From Doris montereyensis (taxonomy: Eukaryota > Mollusca > Gastropoda > Nudibranchia > Dorididae): a DNA stretch of 64,000 bases. Under the pieces are notes generated by a model, which did no database searches, had not been told where the DNA came from, and was given only the letters and a program-made list of their open reading frames with translations. Below are positions 10,430 through 22,540 of this stretch, piece by piece. Numbering within the stretch: position 1 is the first letter of the stretch; every line of letters starts with the position of its first letter. The stretch lies in NCBI GenBank assembly GCA_037039925.1, contig JAXRKP010000634.1, forward strand, positions 181,001 through 245,000, read 5' to 3'. The translations under genes and the position numbers were made by a program.

Positions 10430-10710
10430 GAGAGCGAGTGTGTGTGTGTGTGTGTCTGTGTGTGTGTGAGGCATTCACTAAGATCCTTGAGATCTTCTGT
10501 ATGTGAAGAGATGGAGAGAGAGAGAGTGTGTGTGTCTGAGCGAGGTATTCACTTTGATCCTCGCCTCGGGATCTTCTGTATGTGTGGAGAGAGAGAGAGA
10601 GTGTGTGTGTCTGTCTGTCTGTTTGAGAGCGAGGCATTCGCTGATCCTCGAGATCTCGTGTATGTGACGATACGAAAAGAGAGAGAGAGATGGAGAAACA
10701 GAGAGAGCCT
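10430..10710 (+). repeat. Three-fold composite repeat with (TG)n and (GA)n in the CSNK2B 3' UTR
   Basis: Three roughly 90-100 bp units follow one another. Each has a TG or TCTG run, then a GAGGTATTCAC or GAGGCATTCGC stretch, a GATCCTcGaGATCTTC near-palindrome, TGTATGTG and a (GA)n run. Units have drifted relative to each other, so it is not a fresh slippage product. Confidence 0.7.
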
Positions 10711-10776
10711 TAAAACTTAGCGAGTTCTCAGGCGATATGAAAATTCCACAATTGTAGAGACAGTTTAGTTTTAAAG

Positions 10777-10782
10777 AATAAA
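10777..10782 (+). terminator. CSNK2B: Candidate CSNK2B polyadenylation signal
   Basis: AATAAA lies about 520 bp downstream of the CK2 beta stop codon and is followed by a T-rich stretch at 10788-10800. No transcript evidence is available, and other signals could be used. Confidence 0.4.
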
Positions 10783-11061
10783 AACATATTTTTTTCCCTC
10801 ATCTTCTCTGGTCAGGGGTCATTAGGATATTCGCTTGTCAAAATGAAGCCTTTTCAAGATATATGACAATAACATACATGATGTACTTTTGTGTATGGTT
10901 TATATTTGTACAGAGCATTTTCCACGCTGTTGAATCTGTACAGTCATTGTTTGTTGTTTGATATTTTTCATGCATGTTGAGTGGATTGTCAGAAAAACTA
11001 ATTTCAGTTGATGATTTCTGTAACGTTTGATAACCCTTCTCTTTTGTGGAGACACGGAGGA

Positions 11062-11068
<7 letters not shown>

Positions 11069-11107
<39 letters not shown>

Positions 11108-11108
11108 A
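11069..11108 (+). repeat. (ATC)n microsatellite
   Basis: About thirteen uninterrupted ATC/CAT triplets. Confidence 0.95.
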
Positions 11109-11727
11109 GGCACTTGCGACTTGCATATCTTACCTTCATTGTGTAGATATAATTCATACATGTTCACACATTGCAATTGGGTTATATTTCTTTTTCCCTG
11201 TGTTCTTTGTCATATTTTGCATTTAAAAGCCAACATAAGCGTCATGGATACATAGCGGTGAACTAGTGCTAGAAAAACCCCAAAACAAATATAGTTAGTA
11301 TGGGTTGGATTTTGTTTGTTTGTTGTTGCCTTGAGACGGTAGTACACATCCAAAGTTAACGGGAGAAACTCAGAGAGAAATTCTGAGATGCTATTCTGAG
11401 TTCATAATAATGCCGCTGTATTTCGCCAGAAAGAACAGCTTGTAAAATTTAATTATTATTTTTTATCTTCCTTAAAGCGGATTAATTCAAGTTGAATCAT
11501 CCACGTTGTCGGGAATCTTAAAGAAAAATTGTTTGCGCAGTCAGAATCCGTCTTTTTAGCATTTGAAAAGGTTGGCAGCTTACCTCTCATCTTGCTGTTG
11601 CCCCTTTATACAGCCTGAAATATCGGTGTATGGTGGGCAGGGGTGACTTTCAGTGAACTCAAAAACATTTCTGTGTGAAATTAGTCGTGTGGCCCTATTT
11701 CTGATAGTGCATGGTCAATGGGCGTTG

Positions 11728-11850
11728 CTGGTAGGTCCTACTTCTTTCTTTTCTCCTCTTGCACTTATTTCATCTTGCCATTTTCTCTAAATTCACACCC
11801 TGAGATCAATCACCACATTATGCATTATGGTGAATGGATGGGGTAATTTT
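11728..11850 (+). repeat. Family E repeat copy
   Basis: GGTAGGTCCTACTTCTTTC, CATCTTGCCATTTTCTC, CACCCTGAGATCAATCACC and GGTGAATGGATGGGGTAA occur in the family order. Confidence 0.65.
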
Positions 11851-12226
11851 TTGATGAAAGAAGATGCCCTATTTATTATTTGAGTGGGTTATCAGTCTAG
11901 ATACGCCCAATTTGTGTGTGCTCGATTTTTTTGGGGTGGAGAGGGCTTTGTTGGCTTTCTTGTTTGTTTTGTTATTGTGGGTGGGTGGTGGTGGTAGTGG
12001 CTAGGGAGCTGGGGGAGACGAAAGATTTATTCCAGGTTTTTCAGTGACTTTACTTTGGCAGATGAAAATATTTAGCGATATTCCATATCATCTCAGGCAT
12101 TGAAGCTTTTATTGTTGCTACTGCTAGCTGGCCGCCCTGCACCGTGACATCACAGTGTGTCACAGTGCACTTGTTGTTTTCTCATTTCTTTTATTCTGGT
12201 AACACAGTTGTATTGATTCAGCAATA

Positions 12227-12410
12227 CGGTAGTCACTGGATAAAAGCACACTCTGCATAAACACACGCCACACGCCTACATCTGCTGACCGAATTTTTAC
12301 TATATAATAAAAGTGTTCCCATAAACACAATGTTCCCATAAACACGCAGTTTGCATAAAAACACGCTTTTTCCTGCGCTCAAAGGGTGTGCGTTTATCCA
12401 GCGACTACTG
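12227..12410. mobile_element. pogo/Tigger-like MITE, copy 1
   Basis: Terminal inverted repeats CGGTAGTCACTGGATAAA... and ...TTTATCCAGCGACTACTG are flanked by TA on both sides. About 184 bp, no coding capacity. Subterminal GCACAC / GTGTGCG motifs match between arms. CAGT-type ends with TA target duplication are typical of pogo/Tigger-related elements. Confidence 0.75.
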
Positions 12411-14162
12411 TATTCGTATTTTGATCTTTAAAAAATCTAATTTTGATGACAGTGTTGCTTCAAATTGGGTCTATAGACTTTATATTTAGATGTAAAACGT
12501 AAGCTGCATTCAGTAAGTTTCTGGCGCACCGGGAATTCCCGGGCATTATAAGAACACCAACAGTGAACGCTCGCATATTGGAACTGAAAGAAGTCTTAGA
12601 TCTGGTTTACACGTAAAATCAATTTTTCTTTTACACATTTTAGTGTTCCATTCTTTTTCTCTAATGGTGTGTAGTGCTGCTTTGCAAATTTTTTTTGGCT
12701 TCTTTATTTAACCATTTTTGTTTAATAGAGCATGGGCCGGGAAACTTATTGAATGTAGCTTTTTCTTCAGTTCTTCAATGGCAATCTTCCCCAATCAATA
12801 GCGTCCTGAACATTTTCAATTGTATCAATTCCGATCAACCAGCACTCGTGTCCCGCTCCCAGTCCAGGAACTCTGAAGTTGTTTTTTAATGTGGCTGGTA
12901 TCTGGATTGTTGACTTCATCTTATCATTTCTTCTAATATGGATATGATGATGAGGACGACAAGAGCCTGTATCGCAGTTGATGTGTCCTACGTACTTAAG
13001 ATTCGCCGTTAAAAAATATATAAAGAGAAGGAAATGAATCAATGTCAGACTAGAGTCAGGGTTAAAGAGATATGTATACGTGTTATGTATTGCTCAGGTG
13101 CAATCGTGTAAAAAAAACATATACAGTGGGAGATGTTTTGTGATTTAACACTTTGTGTATATGAATATGGCCAAGTTTTTTGTGTGCACGGTTTGTTGTT
13201 TTGTTTCCCTTTTTTTGGTATTGTTTTTGTTATGCTTGAGATTAATGGGGACATCCACCCCCACCCCACCCCACCCCACAGAGATTTCCCTTTCCTGTCT
13301 ACTACAATCTTCTTTCTGAAGGCCGTCACCCTGAGCGGTTATTTTATTATGGACATGGAAACTTTTCTCGGCAGATGCAAATTGTTTACGCCACTTACCT
13401 CCTGACAATGACATCATCACTCACTGTATTCTTTTGGTCGCCTTTGTTTTTGTATTTACTCATAAATTAATTGAGGGTTTTGGTTGGGTTTTTTTTTTCA
13501 TTTCCATCATTGTTTTGTTTTCTTTTTTTTTTCACCAAGTTTGCTATAGTTTGACTAGTACAGGTAGTACACTATGCTGTGAAGCTTACTTTGTTCTTTT
13601 TTTTAACATTTGCGGACAGAAAAGCATCCCGCCATGAGAAAAAGACGAGTGAACGTTTACTCCCCTGCACCGTTGTTGATAAGAAGAAGAAGGAATATGC
13701 TGCGATGAAACACTTACTTGTAATAATGATTGACATTTCTTTGCCGTTAGAAGCGATTACCAAATATTTTCTTTCAACGTTATTCCAACCCCGCTCGCAC
13801 TCCATGCATTGTTTGTTGCTTTGTGTGTTGCCTATTAACCGTAAAAATAAACTTTTTTTTTTGCTCTCTACGTACGTCCATTACTGCCTGATTTATATTT
13901 TTGTGTACCGGTAAGTAAATTAAAGAATTTAAAAAACACAAAACTAAACATGTAGATAAATTCCTTGAGCATTTGTCCATCAACGTATTAATATTTCAAG
14001 TAAGTTTGTACAGTCTGTGAAATGATTTATTACTATATTATATTACTAGCATTCATGGTTTTTTTACATGAAAGCCGTTCTCATCAAACTCGCCTGAAAC
14101 TCATTTTCTCATTACTTTGCTTGCTTCACCTCAACAATTTGTATTTTGTGACCCGTTTATTT

Positions 14163-14440
14163 ATGCAGTGGCCGAGCGTTTGGGCTGCCGGAGGTCCCGG
14201 GTTTGATTCCTTTCAAAGCTAGGGTCCGACATTGTGTTTCTTGGGATAGACACGTATCACGCATTTTCCCCACTCAACCCAGGTAAACAAAAATGGGTAC
14301 GAGCAATAGCTTGGGAGTAAAAGTCTGCATCAGATTAGCGTCTTGTCCGATCACCTGTTTCGCTTAACGTTATTGAAACCGGGATATGCTCCAGCTCTAT
14401 ATGGGCTGTAACGGCCTTGGAGGAACTTTACCTTATTTAT
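14163..14440 (+). mobile_element. SINE family B, plus orientation
   Basis: Starts GCAGTGGCCGAGCGTTTGGG, then CCCGGGTTTGATTCC (B box), continues through TTTCCCCACTCAACCCAGGT and ends GGCCTTGGAGGAACTTTA. This is the only plus-oriented member noted and helps define the 5' and 3' ends. Confidence 0.75.
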
Positions 14441-14534
14441 GCGGGCAATGAGCCTGCTGTTGCTGCAGGTCGCTATTGCTATTCGGAGCGTGTCAACTTT
14501 TTTAGTAAGACCTAAAAACAATCATTTTACAAAA

Positions 14535-14790
14535 ACGGCTGGAAGGAAATTATGTTCACCACAGCAATGCAGATTTTAAAAAATTAAGTTATTTTCATCA
14601 GTTGAATTTGAAAATTTGAATGATTTTATATATTACAGAATTGATGTGGGGAAAGTTATTGTTAGATGTATGTGAACGAATAATAAGAATACGTTTTTCT
14701 TTATTAAAATATTTGTTATTGAATACCAAAATTACTCCACACAAAGACGGTGGCGACCGTGACGAAATGTCGTATCGTATGTCTCTCTGT
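14535..14790 (+). repeat. Sequence related to 27490-27660
   Basis: Following a SINE B in each case, both segments share GGAA-TTATGTTCAC / GGAAATGTTCAC, TATTTTCAT-GTTGAATTTG and a later GTTAGATGT / TTAGATATTCGAG-like stretch. Low-copy, unclassified. Confidence 0.35.
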
Positions 14791-15944
14791 TTGTTTGTAC
14801 TAGGTATTTTCTTTATTTAGAAATATAGGTGTGTCATTTTAAGCGGATTTCAAAACACTGGAGTATTACTTCATCATGTGTGCGACTTACATTAATGGTC
14901 AAGTCTTAATTTTTTTTGTCTCTTTCTTAGCCAATAAAGAAAGGTAATGACATGACAATTCACAGGCGCGAGGAAGAAAGTCTGATGAAGTTGAAATGAC
15001 CTTGGGTGGTCAGCAAATTTACTTGTCAGTAAAGAGTTTGCACGTTGAATGTCTGCAGTATTATTATTATATATTTTTATCAGGTTTTTGTTTTTATTTT
15101 ACGTTGAATGTTTTGTGTTGGATCAAAATATCATAAAGGCTCATGGGTTTGTTGTGTCTGTGACCCCCCCCCCCAATAAAATGAAAATGTATTTAATTCT
15201 TTTCCTTGTGTTACGGCTTCGTTTTTTAAATTTTAATCAGACCTTCCATTTCTCTGCCTTTAGGCGGAACGTCGGCAATTGTATCTTTTGCTAACATTTT
15301 CCCACCAAACGGGAAAAAAAGAAAATTTTTTTTTTCTCGATTATTCGAATGGGCAGAAATGACTTTGCTTTGTTAACAACTACGTATCAATCTAGATCTC
15401 TACCTTGAACTTGCAAAAGTTTCATCACGTCGGAAATTCTTGACTTTGTTCATAGGAATTCAGACATTAAATCTATAGAAAATGGCGTGAGAAATAAATT
15501 TCGATGGAATCGGTTAGAGAAGGATGGGGGATGGGAACGGAGATTTCTTGTCTGTTTATGTTAGAAAACTCGCTAATCCAGGCCTGGTATTCTGCATGTA
15601 TTTTAAAACTAAACTTGACTACAGTCAGAAAGGAAAATCACACATCACACGGCATTCTGGCAACAGTGTGAGTCATACGAAAAAGAGACAGATCCTGAAT
15701 AGTAACAATGTTCTGCCAGCTGTAGTCAGATCGACTTCAATCTCTTTATACCTTATGGTGCTGCTCCTAATGTTGTTTCCTGGCTGTCTCTTCATCAGGT
15801 GATATTATTTATAAGTATTTAAAATACAAAACTAATAAGGTAACTGTCTGGATGTCTCAGCATTGTCATAATATTATGTAACAGTGTATGTTTTGTATAA
15901 TATTGCATAACATTTGGCCAGAGACATTTTTCAGGCAATTTTGT

Positions 15945-16035
15945 CAAGGGTGAATGGAAATGGAAGGTTTGTGTTACATTTATTTTGACAAGGGTGAATG
16001 GAAATGGAAGGTCTGTGTTACAGTTATTTTTTTCA
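15945..16035 (+). repeat. 51-bp direct duplication
   Basis: AAGGGTGAATGGAAATGGAA followed by GGT(T/C)TGTGTTACA is present twice in tandem. Confidence 0.75.
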
Positions 16036-16077
16036 GGCTTTTTTTGCTTCTGTTTTTACATAGCAGGTGCTGCTGAG

Positions 16078-16290
16078 TGGTACTGGTAGGTCCTATGTCT
16101 TTCCTTTTGCTTTTACTCTTTATTTCTCTTTTTCATCTTGCTGTTTCCTCTTAATCTTAATTCACCATGACATCACCACAATTATTAATTAATGGTTGAC
16201 GAGGTAAATTTCGATTAAACAAACAAAACCCTCTCAATTGCCTCACCCTGAGATCACCGCATATGATAAATGGGGTGGAATTCAAGGAAA
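16078..16290 (+). repeat. Family E repeat, with a second end joined
   Basis: Carries GGTAGGTCCTATGTCTTTCC, CATCTTGCTGTTTCCTCTTA, CACCATGACATCACCACAA, then a second end CTCACCCTGAGATCACCGC. Two family ends in succession imply nested or tandem insertion. Confidence 0.6.
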
Positions 16291-16424
16291 CAAAACATTC
16301 TTGGGTTTTTTTACGGATTTTTTTTTGGTCGCAGATCGCAGTCTATTTTTAGTGACTTAACTTTACTAACTTTCACTTTCACACATTTTGTGTGTCACCA
16401 ACTATTCGGTGGGCGTTGTTGGTA

Positions 16425-16545
16425 ATGGTAGTGGTGCTGCTAGGCTCTCTGCTCCTACTTGTGTCCTTTCACTTTCACTGACTCATTTCATCCTTTATTC
16501 ACTCTCAGATTACTGAGTGAGAGAGAATGAGATCACATACATGAT
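16425..16545 (+). repeat. Family E repeat copy
   Basis: Diverged copy: GGTGCTGCTAGGCTCTCTGC, TCATTTCATCCTTTATTCAC and GAGATCACATACATGATGG follow the family order. Confidence 0.45.
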
Positions 16546-16715
16546 GGACAGAAAAATTTCAACAAAGCACACATAATATTAATTTTATGCTTCGCTTATT
16601 TACAGCTACAGTACATTCTTTATACTTTTTTGTGAGTGCTTGACGGTTGCTACTGAGTGGTACATGTGTACTGTTGTACTAAGGTAGGTCCTCCATCTTT
16701 CCACTTTTCCTCTTG

Positions 16716-16800
16716 GGGGACTCTGTAGTCCAGAGGCAAGGTGTCAGCCTCTCAACCAAAAGGTAGTGGGTTTGAACTCCGCCAATGGTTGAAAGATTTC
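16716..16800 (+). mobile_element. SINE family A, 5' fragment
   Basis: GGGACTCTGTAGTCCAGAGG, CAGCCTCTCAACCAAAAGG and GGGTTTGAACTCC identify the head. It is preceded by a family E start at 16683 and followed by SINE C, making a nest of SINEs. Confidence 0.7.
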
Positions 16801-16844
16801 AGGGGTTTTTTTCTATCAAAATCTACAAAAATGAACTCTTACTA

Positions 16845-17100
16845 CAGCAGGAAAGGAATTTTACTCTATCTTCCTCACTTGACTCAGGTGTGAATGAGTA
16901 CCCAGTTATAAGTAGGGAAAGAAGATTTTGTCAGCGTGTTACTACTACTAGTATGAAAATGAAAAACATCTGAACAAACAGGTTTATGTACTGTATGCTC
17001 CCCGGGAGTTGAGAAGGACTTTGTTGAATGAAATGACCTGCCAGGGGACATATATAATAAATGATGTACACTAGTGGGTGAGCCTGCACTTGTGCGGGGA
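16845..17100 (+). mobile_element. SINE family C copy
   Basis: CCTCACTTGACTCAGGTGTG, CAGTTATAAGTAGGGAAAG, GTATGCTCCCCGGGAGTTG, TGAATGAAATGACCTGCC and TGAGCCTGCACTTGTGCGG align with 8580-8800. It ends directly at MITE copy 2. Confidence 0.75.
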
Positions 17101-17102
17101 TA

Positions 17103-17287
17103 CAGTAGTCGCTGGATAAATATTAAAAACACACTGCATAAGCACACACCTACAGCAACTGATCAAATCTTAACTATATATACACTGTATGTAACGAAAG
17201 TGTTCTCATAAACACACGGTATGTATAAAAGCACACTATTTCCTGCACCCAAAGGGTGTGCGTTTATGATTTATCCAGTGACTACTG
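17103..17287. mobile_element. pogo/Tigger-like MITE, copy 2
   Basis: Starts TA|CAGTAGTCGCTGGATAA and ends TTATCCAGTGACTACTG; the 3' flank is AA, so the TA duplication is lost on one side. 185 bp, non-coding. Confidence 0.8.
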
Positions 17288-17461
17288 AACAGACTGTAAC
17301 TATAAATCCTGATGATGAACACGTGTACAACTTACAACTCCAAAATTGTCAAATGTGTAGTTGAGGGAAGATGATCCCGAGCCGACAATTGGGGTGAAAG
17401 GTTATTGTCGGAATTGGTGTATGTATGTATGTATGTATACTCATCTCCTACATATCAAATA

Positions 17462-17641
17462 CTGTAGTCGCTGGATAAACGCACACCCTTTGGGCGCAGG
17501 AAAAAGTGTGCTTTTATGCATACCTTGTGTTTTTGAGGACACTTTTATTATTTAGTCAAAATTTGGTCAGCAGATGTAGGCGTGTATTCATGCAGTGTGT
17601 TTTTTAGTTTTATGCAGTGTGCTTTTATCCAGCGACTAATG
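17462..17641. mobile_element. pogo/Tigger-like MITE, copy 3
   Basis: TA|CTGTAGTCGCTGGATAAAC opens it and TTTATCCAGCGACTAATG closes it. The internal GCACACCCTTTGGGCGCAGG is on the opposite side from copy 2, so the two neighbours are inverted relative to each other. Confidence 0.78.
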
Positions 17642-18129
17642 TGTTACAAACAAACACGTTTATTGTTACATCCTGGGTGATACTGATACCAAGTACGATT
17701 ATTAGATCGGGTCAGTATACAACATTGAGGTTGCACAGGTAGTAGGCGTGAATGGCGCTTGCTTTTATAACCTGGTTAAAAACGGCGACCTTGGGGAATG
17801 AAAATTCCACTCAAAGATGGGGAAACAAAGACATTTTCAATATTGAAACGTCACTTCTTGTAGAAGAATTGCTCAAATGAAAACGATCTGGAGATCATTT
17901 AGAACCTATATGTAAAAAATGGTTACGCTTAAGTCTTAGTGGCCTGGTAACGGAGCCTTTGGCGAACAAAGAATGACTAACTCAGTAGTCAGAATTATAT
18001 ATATAATATAGAGATATGCATGTCTCATGGACAAAGAAACGGACGAAAACATTATCAAACAGGCAGAGACACGTAGAACTCTCCTCAACAAAATGAAAAA
18101 AAAGGCAGGCAACTTCTTTTGGACATGTA

Positions 18130-18329
18130 ATTAATGAGGAGGAGAAAATGAACCATCCGGTCACCACTGGGAAATATCGATGGAACGACATCTAGGGGAC
18201 AACAAAGGAAAAAGACTGGAGTGGATGGAATGGAATTGCAAGATGGCTGAAGACAAAGAACGTAAACAACCTGATAAAAGTGATCGAGGAGTGTGGTGGT
18301 AGAACATGATCAGCAACACTGCACAGCAA
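18130..18329 (+). mobile_element. LINE ORF2 3'-terminal fragment
   Basis: Reading the plus strand with shifts gives a LINE tail pattern: VTTGKYRWNDI, a GQQRK / GTTKEK stretch, GWNGIARWLKTKNVNNL and IKVIEECGG, resembling the GRRGRGRQR-(W)-DGI-W tail of RTE-like LINE ORFs. It stops where the 31-33 bp satellite begins. Confidence 0.5.
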
Positions 18330-21300
18330 CACACTTGACTTGACAGTGATGATGCTAATCTCACACTTGACTTGATAGTGATGATGCTAATCTCACACTT
18401 GACTTGACAGTGATGATGCTAATCTCACACTTGACTTGATAGTGACGATGCTAATCTCACACTTGACTTGATAGTGATGATGCTAATCTCACACTTGATT
18501 TGATAGTGATAATGCTAATCTCACACTTGACTTGATAGTGATGATGCTAATCTCACACTTGACTTGATAGTGATGACGCTAATCTCACACTTGATTGATA
18601 GTGATGATGCTAATCTCACACTTGACTTGATAGTGATGATGCTAATCTCACACTTGACTTGATAGTGATGATGCTAATCTCACACTTGACTTGATAGTGA
18701 TGATGCTAATCTCACACTTGACTTGATAGTGATGATGCTAATCTCACACTTGACTTGATAGTGATGATGCTAATCTCACACTTGACTTGATAGTGATGAT
18801 GCTAATCTCACACTTGACTTGACAGTGATGATGCTAATCTCACACTTGACTTGATAGTGATGATGCTAATCTCACACTTGACTTGATAGTGATGATGCTA
18901 ATCTCACACTTGATTGATAGTGATGATACTAATCTCACACTTGAATAGTGATGATGCTAATCTCACACTTGACTTGATAGTGATGATGCTAATCTCACAC
19001 TTGATTTGATAGTGATGATGCTAATCTCACACTTGATTGATAGTGATGATGCTAATCTCACACTTGACTTGATAGTGATGATGCTAATCTCACACTTGAC
19101 TTGATAGTGATGATGCTAACCTCACACTTGATTGATAGTGATGATGCTAATCTCACACTTGATTTGATAGTGATGATGCTAATCTCACACTTGATTGATA
19201 GTGATGATGCTAATCTCACACTTGATTGATAGTGATGATGCTAATCTCACACTTGATTGATAGTGATGATGCTAATCTCACACTTGATTGATAGTGATGA
19301 TGCTAATCTCACACTTGATTGATAATGATGATGCTAATCTCACACTTGATTGATAGTGATGATGCTAATCTCACACTTGATTGATAGTGATGATGCTAAT
19401 CTCACACTTGATTGATAGTGATGATGCTAATCTCACACTTGATTTGATAGTGATGATGCTAATCTCACACTTGATTTGATAGTGATGATGCTAATCTCAC
19501 ACTTGATTGATAGTGATGATGCTAATCTCACATTTGATTGATAGTGATGATGCTAATCTCACACTTGACTTGATAGTGATGATGCTAATCTCACACTTGA
19601 TTTGAATAGTGATGATGCTAATCTCACACTTGACTTGATAGTGATGATGCTAATCTCACACTTGATTGATAGTGATGATGCTAATCTCACACTTGATTGA
19701 TAGTGATGATACTAATCTCACACTTGATTGATAGTGATGATGATAATCTCACACTTGATTGATAGTGATGATGCTAATCTCACACTTGATTGATAGTGAT
19801 GATGCTAATCTCACACTTGATTGATAGTGATGATGCTAATCTCACACTTGATTTGATAGTGATGATGCTAATCTCACACTTGATTTGATAGTGATGATGC
19901 TAATCTCACATTTGATTGATAGTGATGATGCTAATCTCACACTTGATTTGATAGTGATGATGCTAATCTCACACTTGATTGATAGTGATGATGCTAATCT
20001 CACACTTGATTGATAGTGATGATGCTAATCTCACACTTGATTGATAGTGATGATGCTAATCTCACACTTGATTGATAGTGATGATGCTAATCTCACACTT
20101 GATTTGATAAAATGATAGTGATGATACTAATCTCACACTTGATTGATAGTGATGATGATAATCTCACACTTGATTGATAGTGATGATGCTAATCTCACAT
20201 TTGATTGATAGTGATGATGCTAATCTCACACTTGATTGATAGTGATGATGCTAATCTCACACTTGATTGATAGTGATGATGCTAATCTCACACTTGATTG
20301 ATAGTGATGATGCTAATCTCACACTTGATTTGATAGTGATGATGCTAATCTCACACTTGATTGATAGTGATGATGCTAATCTCACACTTGATTTGATAGT
20401 GATGATGCTAATCTCACACTTGATTGATAGTGATGATGCTAATCTCACACTTGATTTGATAGTGATGATGCTAATCTCACACTTGATTTGATAGTGATGA
20501 TGCTAATCTCACACTTGATTGATAGTGATGATGCTAATCTCACACTTGATTTGATAGTGATGATGCTAATCTCACACTTGATTGATAGTGATGATGCTAA
20601 TCTCACATTTGATTGATAGTGATGATGCTAATCTCACACTTGATTGATAGTGATGATGCTAATCTCACACTTGATTTGATAGTGATGATGCTAATCTCAC
20701 ACTTGATTTGATAGTGATGATGCTAATCTCACACTTGATTGATAGTGATGATGCTAATCTCACACTTGATTGATAGTGATGATGCTAATCTCACACTTGA
20801 TTGATAGTGATGATGCTAATCTCACACTTGATTGATAGTGATGATGCTAATCTCACACTTGATTTGATAGTGATGATGCTAATCTCACACTTGATTGATA
20901 GTGATGATGCTAATCTCACACTTGATTGATAGTGATGATGCTAATCTCACACTTGATTTGATAGTGATGATGCTAATCTCAATCACTTGATTTGATAGTG
21001 ATGATGCTAATCTCACACTTGATTGATAATGATGATGCTAATCTCACACTTGATTGATAGTGATGATGCTAATCTCACACTTGATTGATAGTGATGATGC
21101 TAATGATTGATAGTGATGATGCTAATCTCACACTTGATTTGATAGTGATGATGCTAATCTCACACTTGATTGATAGTGATGATGCTAATCTCACACTTGA
21201 TTGATAGTGATGATGCTAATCTCACACTTGATTGATAGTGATGATGCTAATCTCACACTTGATTGATAGTGACGATGCTAATCTCACACTTGATTAATAG

Positions 21301-22352
21301 TGATGATGCTAATCTCACACTTGATTGATAGTGATGATGCTAATCTCACACTTGATTGATAGTGATGATGCTAATCTCACACTTGATTTGATAGTGATGA
21401 TGATAATCTCATGCTTATCTCACACTTGATTGATAGTGATGATGCTAATCTCACACTTGATTTGATAGTGACGATGCTAATCTCACACTTGATTAATAGT
21501 GATGATGCTAATCTCACACTTGATTAATAGTGACGATGCTAATCTCACACTTGATTAATAGTGATGATGCTAATCTCACACTTGATTAATAGTGATGATG
21601 CTAATCTCACACTTGATTAATAGTGATGATGCTAATCTCACACTTGATTAATAGTGACGATGCTAATCTCACACTTGATTGATAGTGATGATGCTAATCT
21701 CACACTTGATTGATAGTGATGATGCTAATCTCACACTTGATTGATAGTGACGATGCTAATCTCACACTTGATTGATAGTGATGATGCTAATCTCACACAT
21801 GATTAATAGTGACGATGCTAATCTCACACTTGATTAATAGTGATGATGCTAATCTCACACTTATCTCACACTTGATTGATAGTGATGATGCTAATCTCAC
21901 ACTTGATTTGATAGTGATGATGCTAATCTCACACTTATCTCACACTTGATTGATAGTGATGATACTAATCTCACACTTGATTAATAGTGACGATGCTAAT
22001 CTCACACTTGATTAATAGTGACGATGCTAATCTCACACTTGATTAATAGTGACGATGCTAATCTCACAATTGATTAATAGTGATGATGCTAATCTCACAC
22101 TTGATTAATAGTGATGATGCTAATCTCACACTTGATTAATAGTGACGATGCTAATCTCACACATGATTAATAGTGACGATGCTAATCTCACACTTGATTG
22201 ATAGTGATGATGCTAATCTCACACTTGATTGATAGTGATGATGCTAATCTCACACTTGATTGATAGTGACGATGCTAATCTCACACTTGACTTGATAGTG
22301 ATGATGCTAATCTCACACTTGATTGATAGTGACGATGCTAATCTCACACTTG
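18330..22352 (+). repeat. 4-kb satellite of 31-33 bp units
   Basis: About 125-130 head-to-tail copies of GATAGTGATGATGCTAATCT then CACACTTGA(CT)T. Left-hand units are mostly 33 bp (TTGACTTGATAG), the middle mixes 31 bp (TTGATTGATAG) and 33 bp (TTGATTTGATAG), and the right favours TTGATTAATAGTGACG. A few broken units (20970, 21100, 21410, 21860, 21930) mark unequal exchange. Open frames on both strands are repeat artefacts. Confidence 0.97.
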
Positions 22353-22540
22353 ATTGTTAAAATGTGGTCAACAGGTGTATATTTAGATGAATATCATATA
22401 TCATGAATAAAAGAGATAAATAAATGACATTAAATTTTTTTTTAATCTTTGACAAATTTATTTTATTGATCCGAATGTTGACGACATCGAACACGAAATT
22501 GTGACACAATAATGAAGTCAAGGTGTAAGGTAAAAAAGTT
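22345..22540 (+). repeat. Array-edge segment, first copy
   Basis: From the last satellite unit (CACTTGATTGTTAAAATGTG) through TATCATATATCATGAA and GACATCGAACACGAAATTG to GAAGTCAAGGTGTAAG. The same block, with small differences, recurs at 22840-23040. Confidence 0.8.

Larger units (their letters stand above)
10783..18129. other. Intergenic stretch, no gene recognised
   Basis: Between the CSNK2B 3' end and the 18.3-kb satellite I see SINE fragments, family E copies, three MITEs and short simple repeats such as (ATC)n at 11069-11108 and a duplicated 50-bp unit at 15945-16030. Open frames here are short, show no recognised domain and have no splice context, so none is called. Confidence 0.5.

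Noticed and set aside
13579..13914. 111-codon plus-strand frame
   Set aside because: No recognised domain, low-complexity T-rich start, no splice or promoter context; expected by chance in AT-rich DNA.
15524..15802. 92-codon plus-strand frame starting MGDGNGDF
   Set aside because: No family recognised and no support from neighbouring exons; left uncalled.
18330..22352. CRISPR array (31-33 bp period)
   Set aside because: There are no spacers; the whole unit repeats head to tail. Eukaryotic context with introns, SINEs and LINEs.
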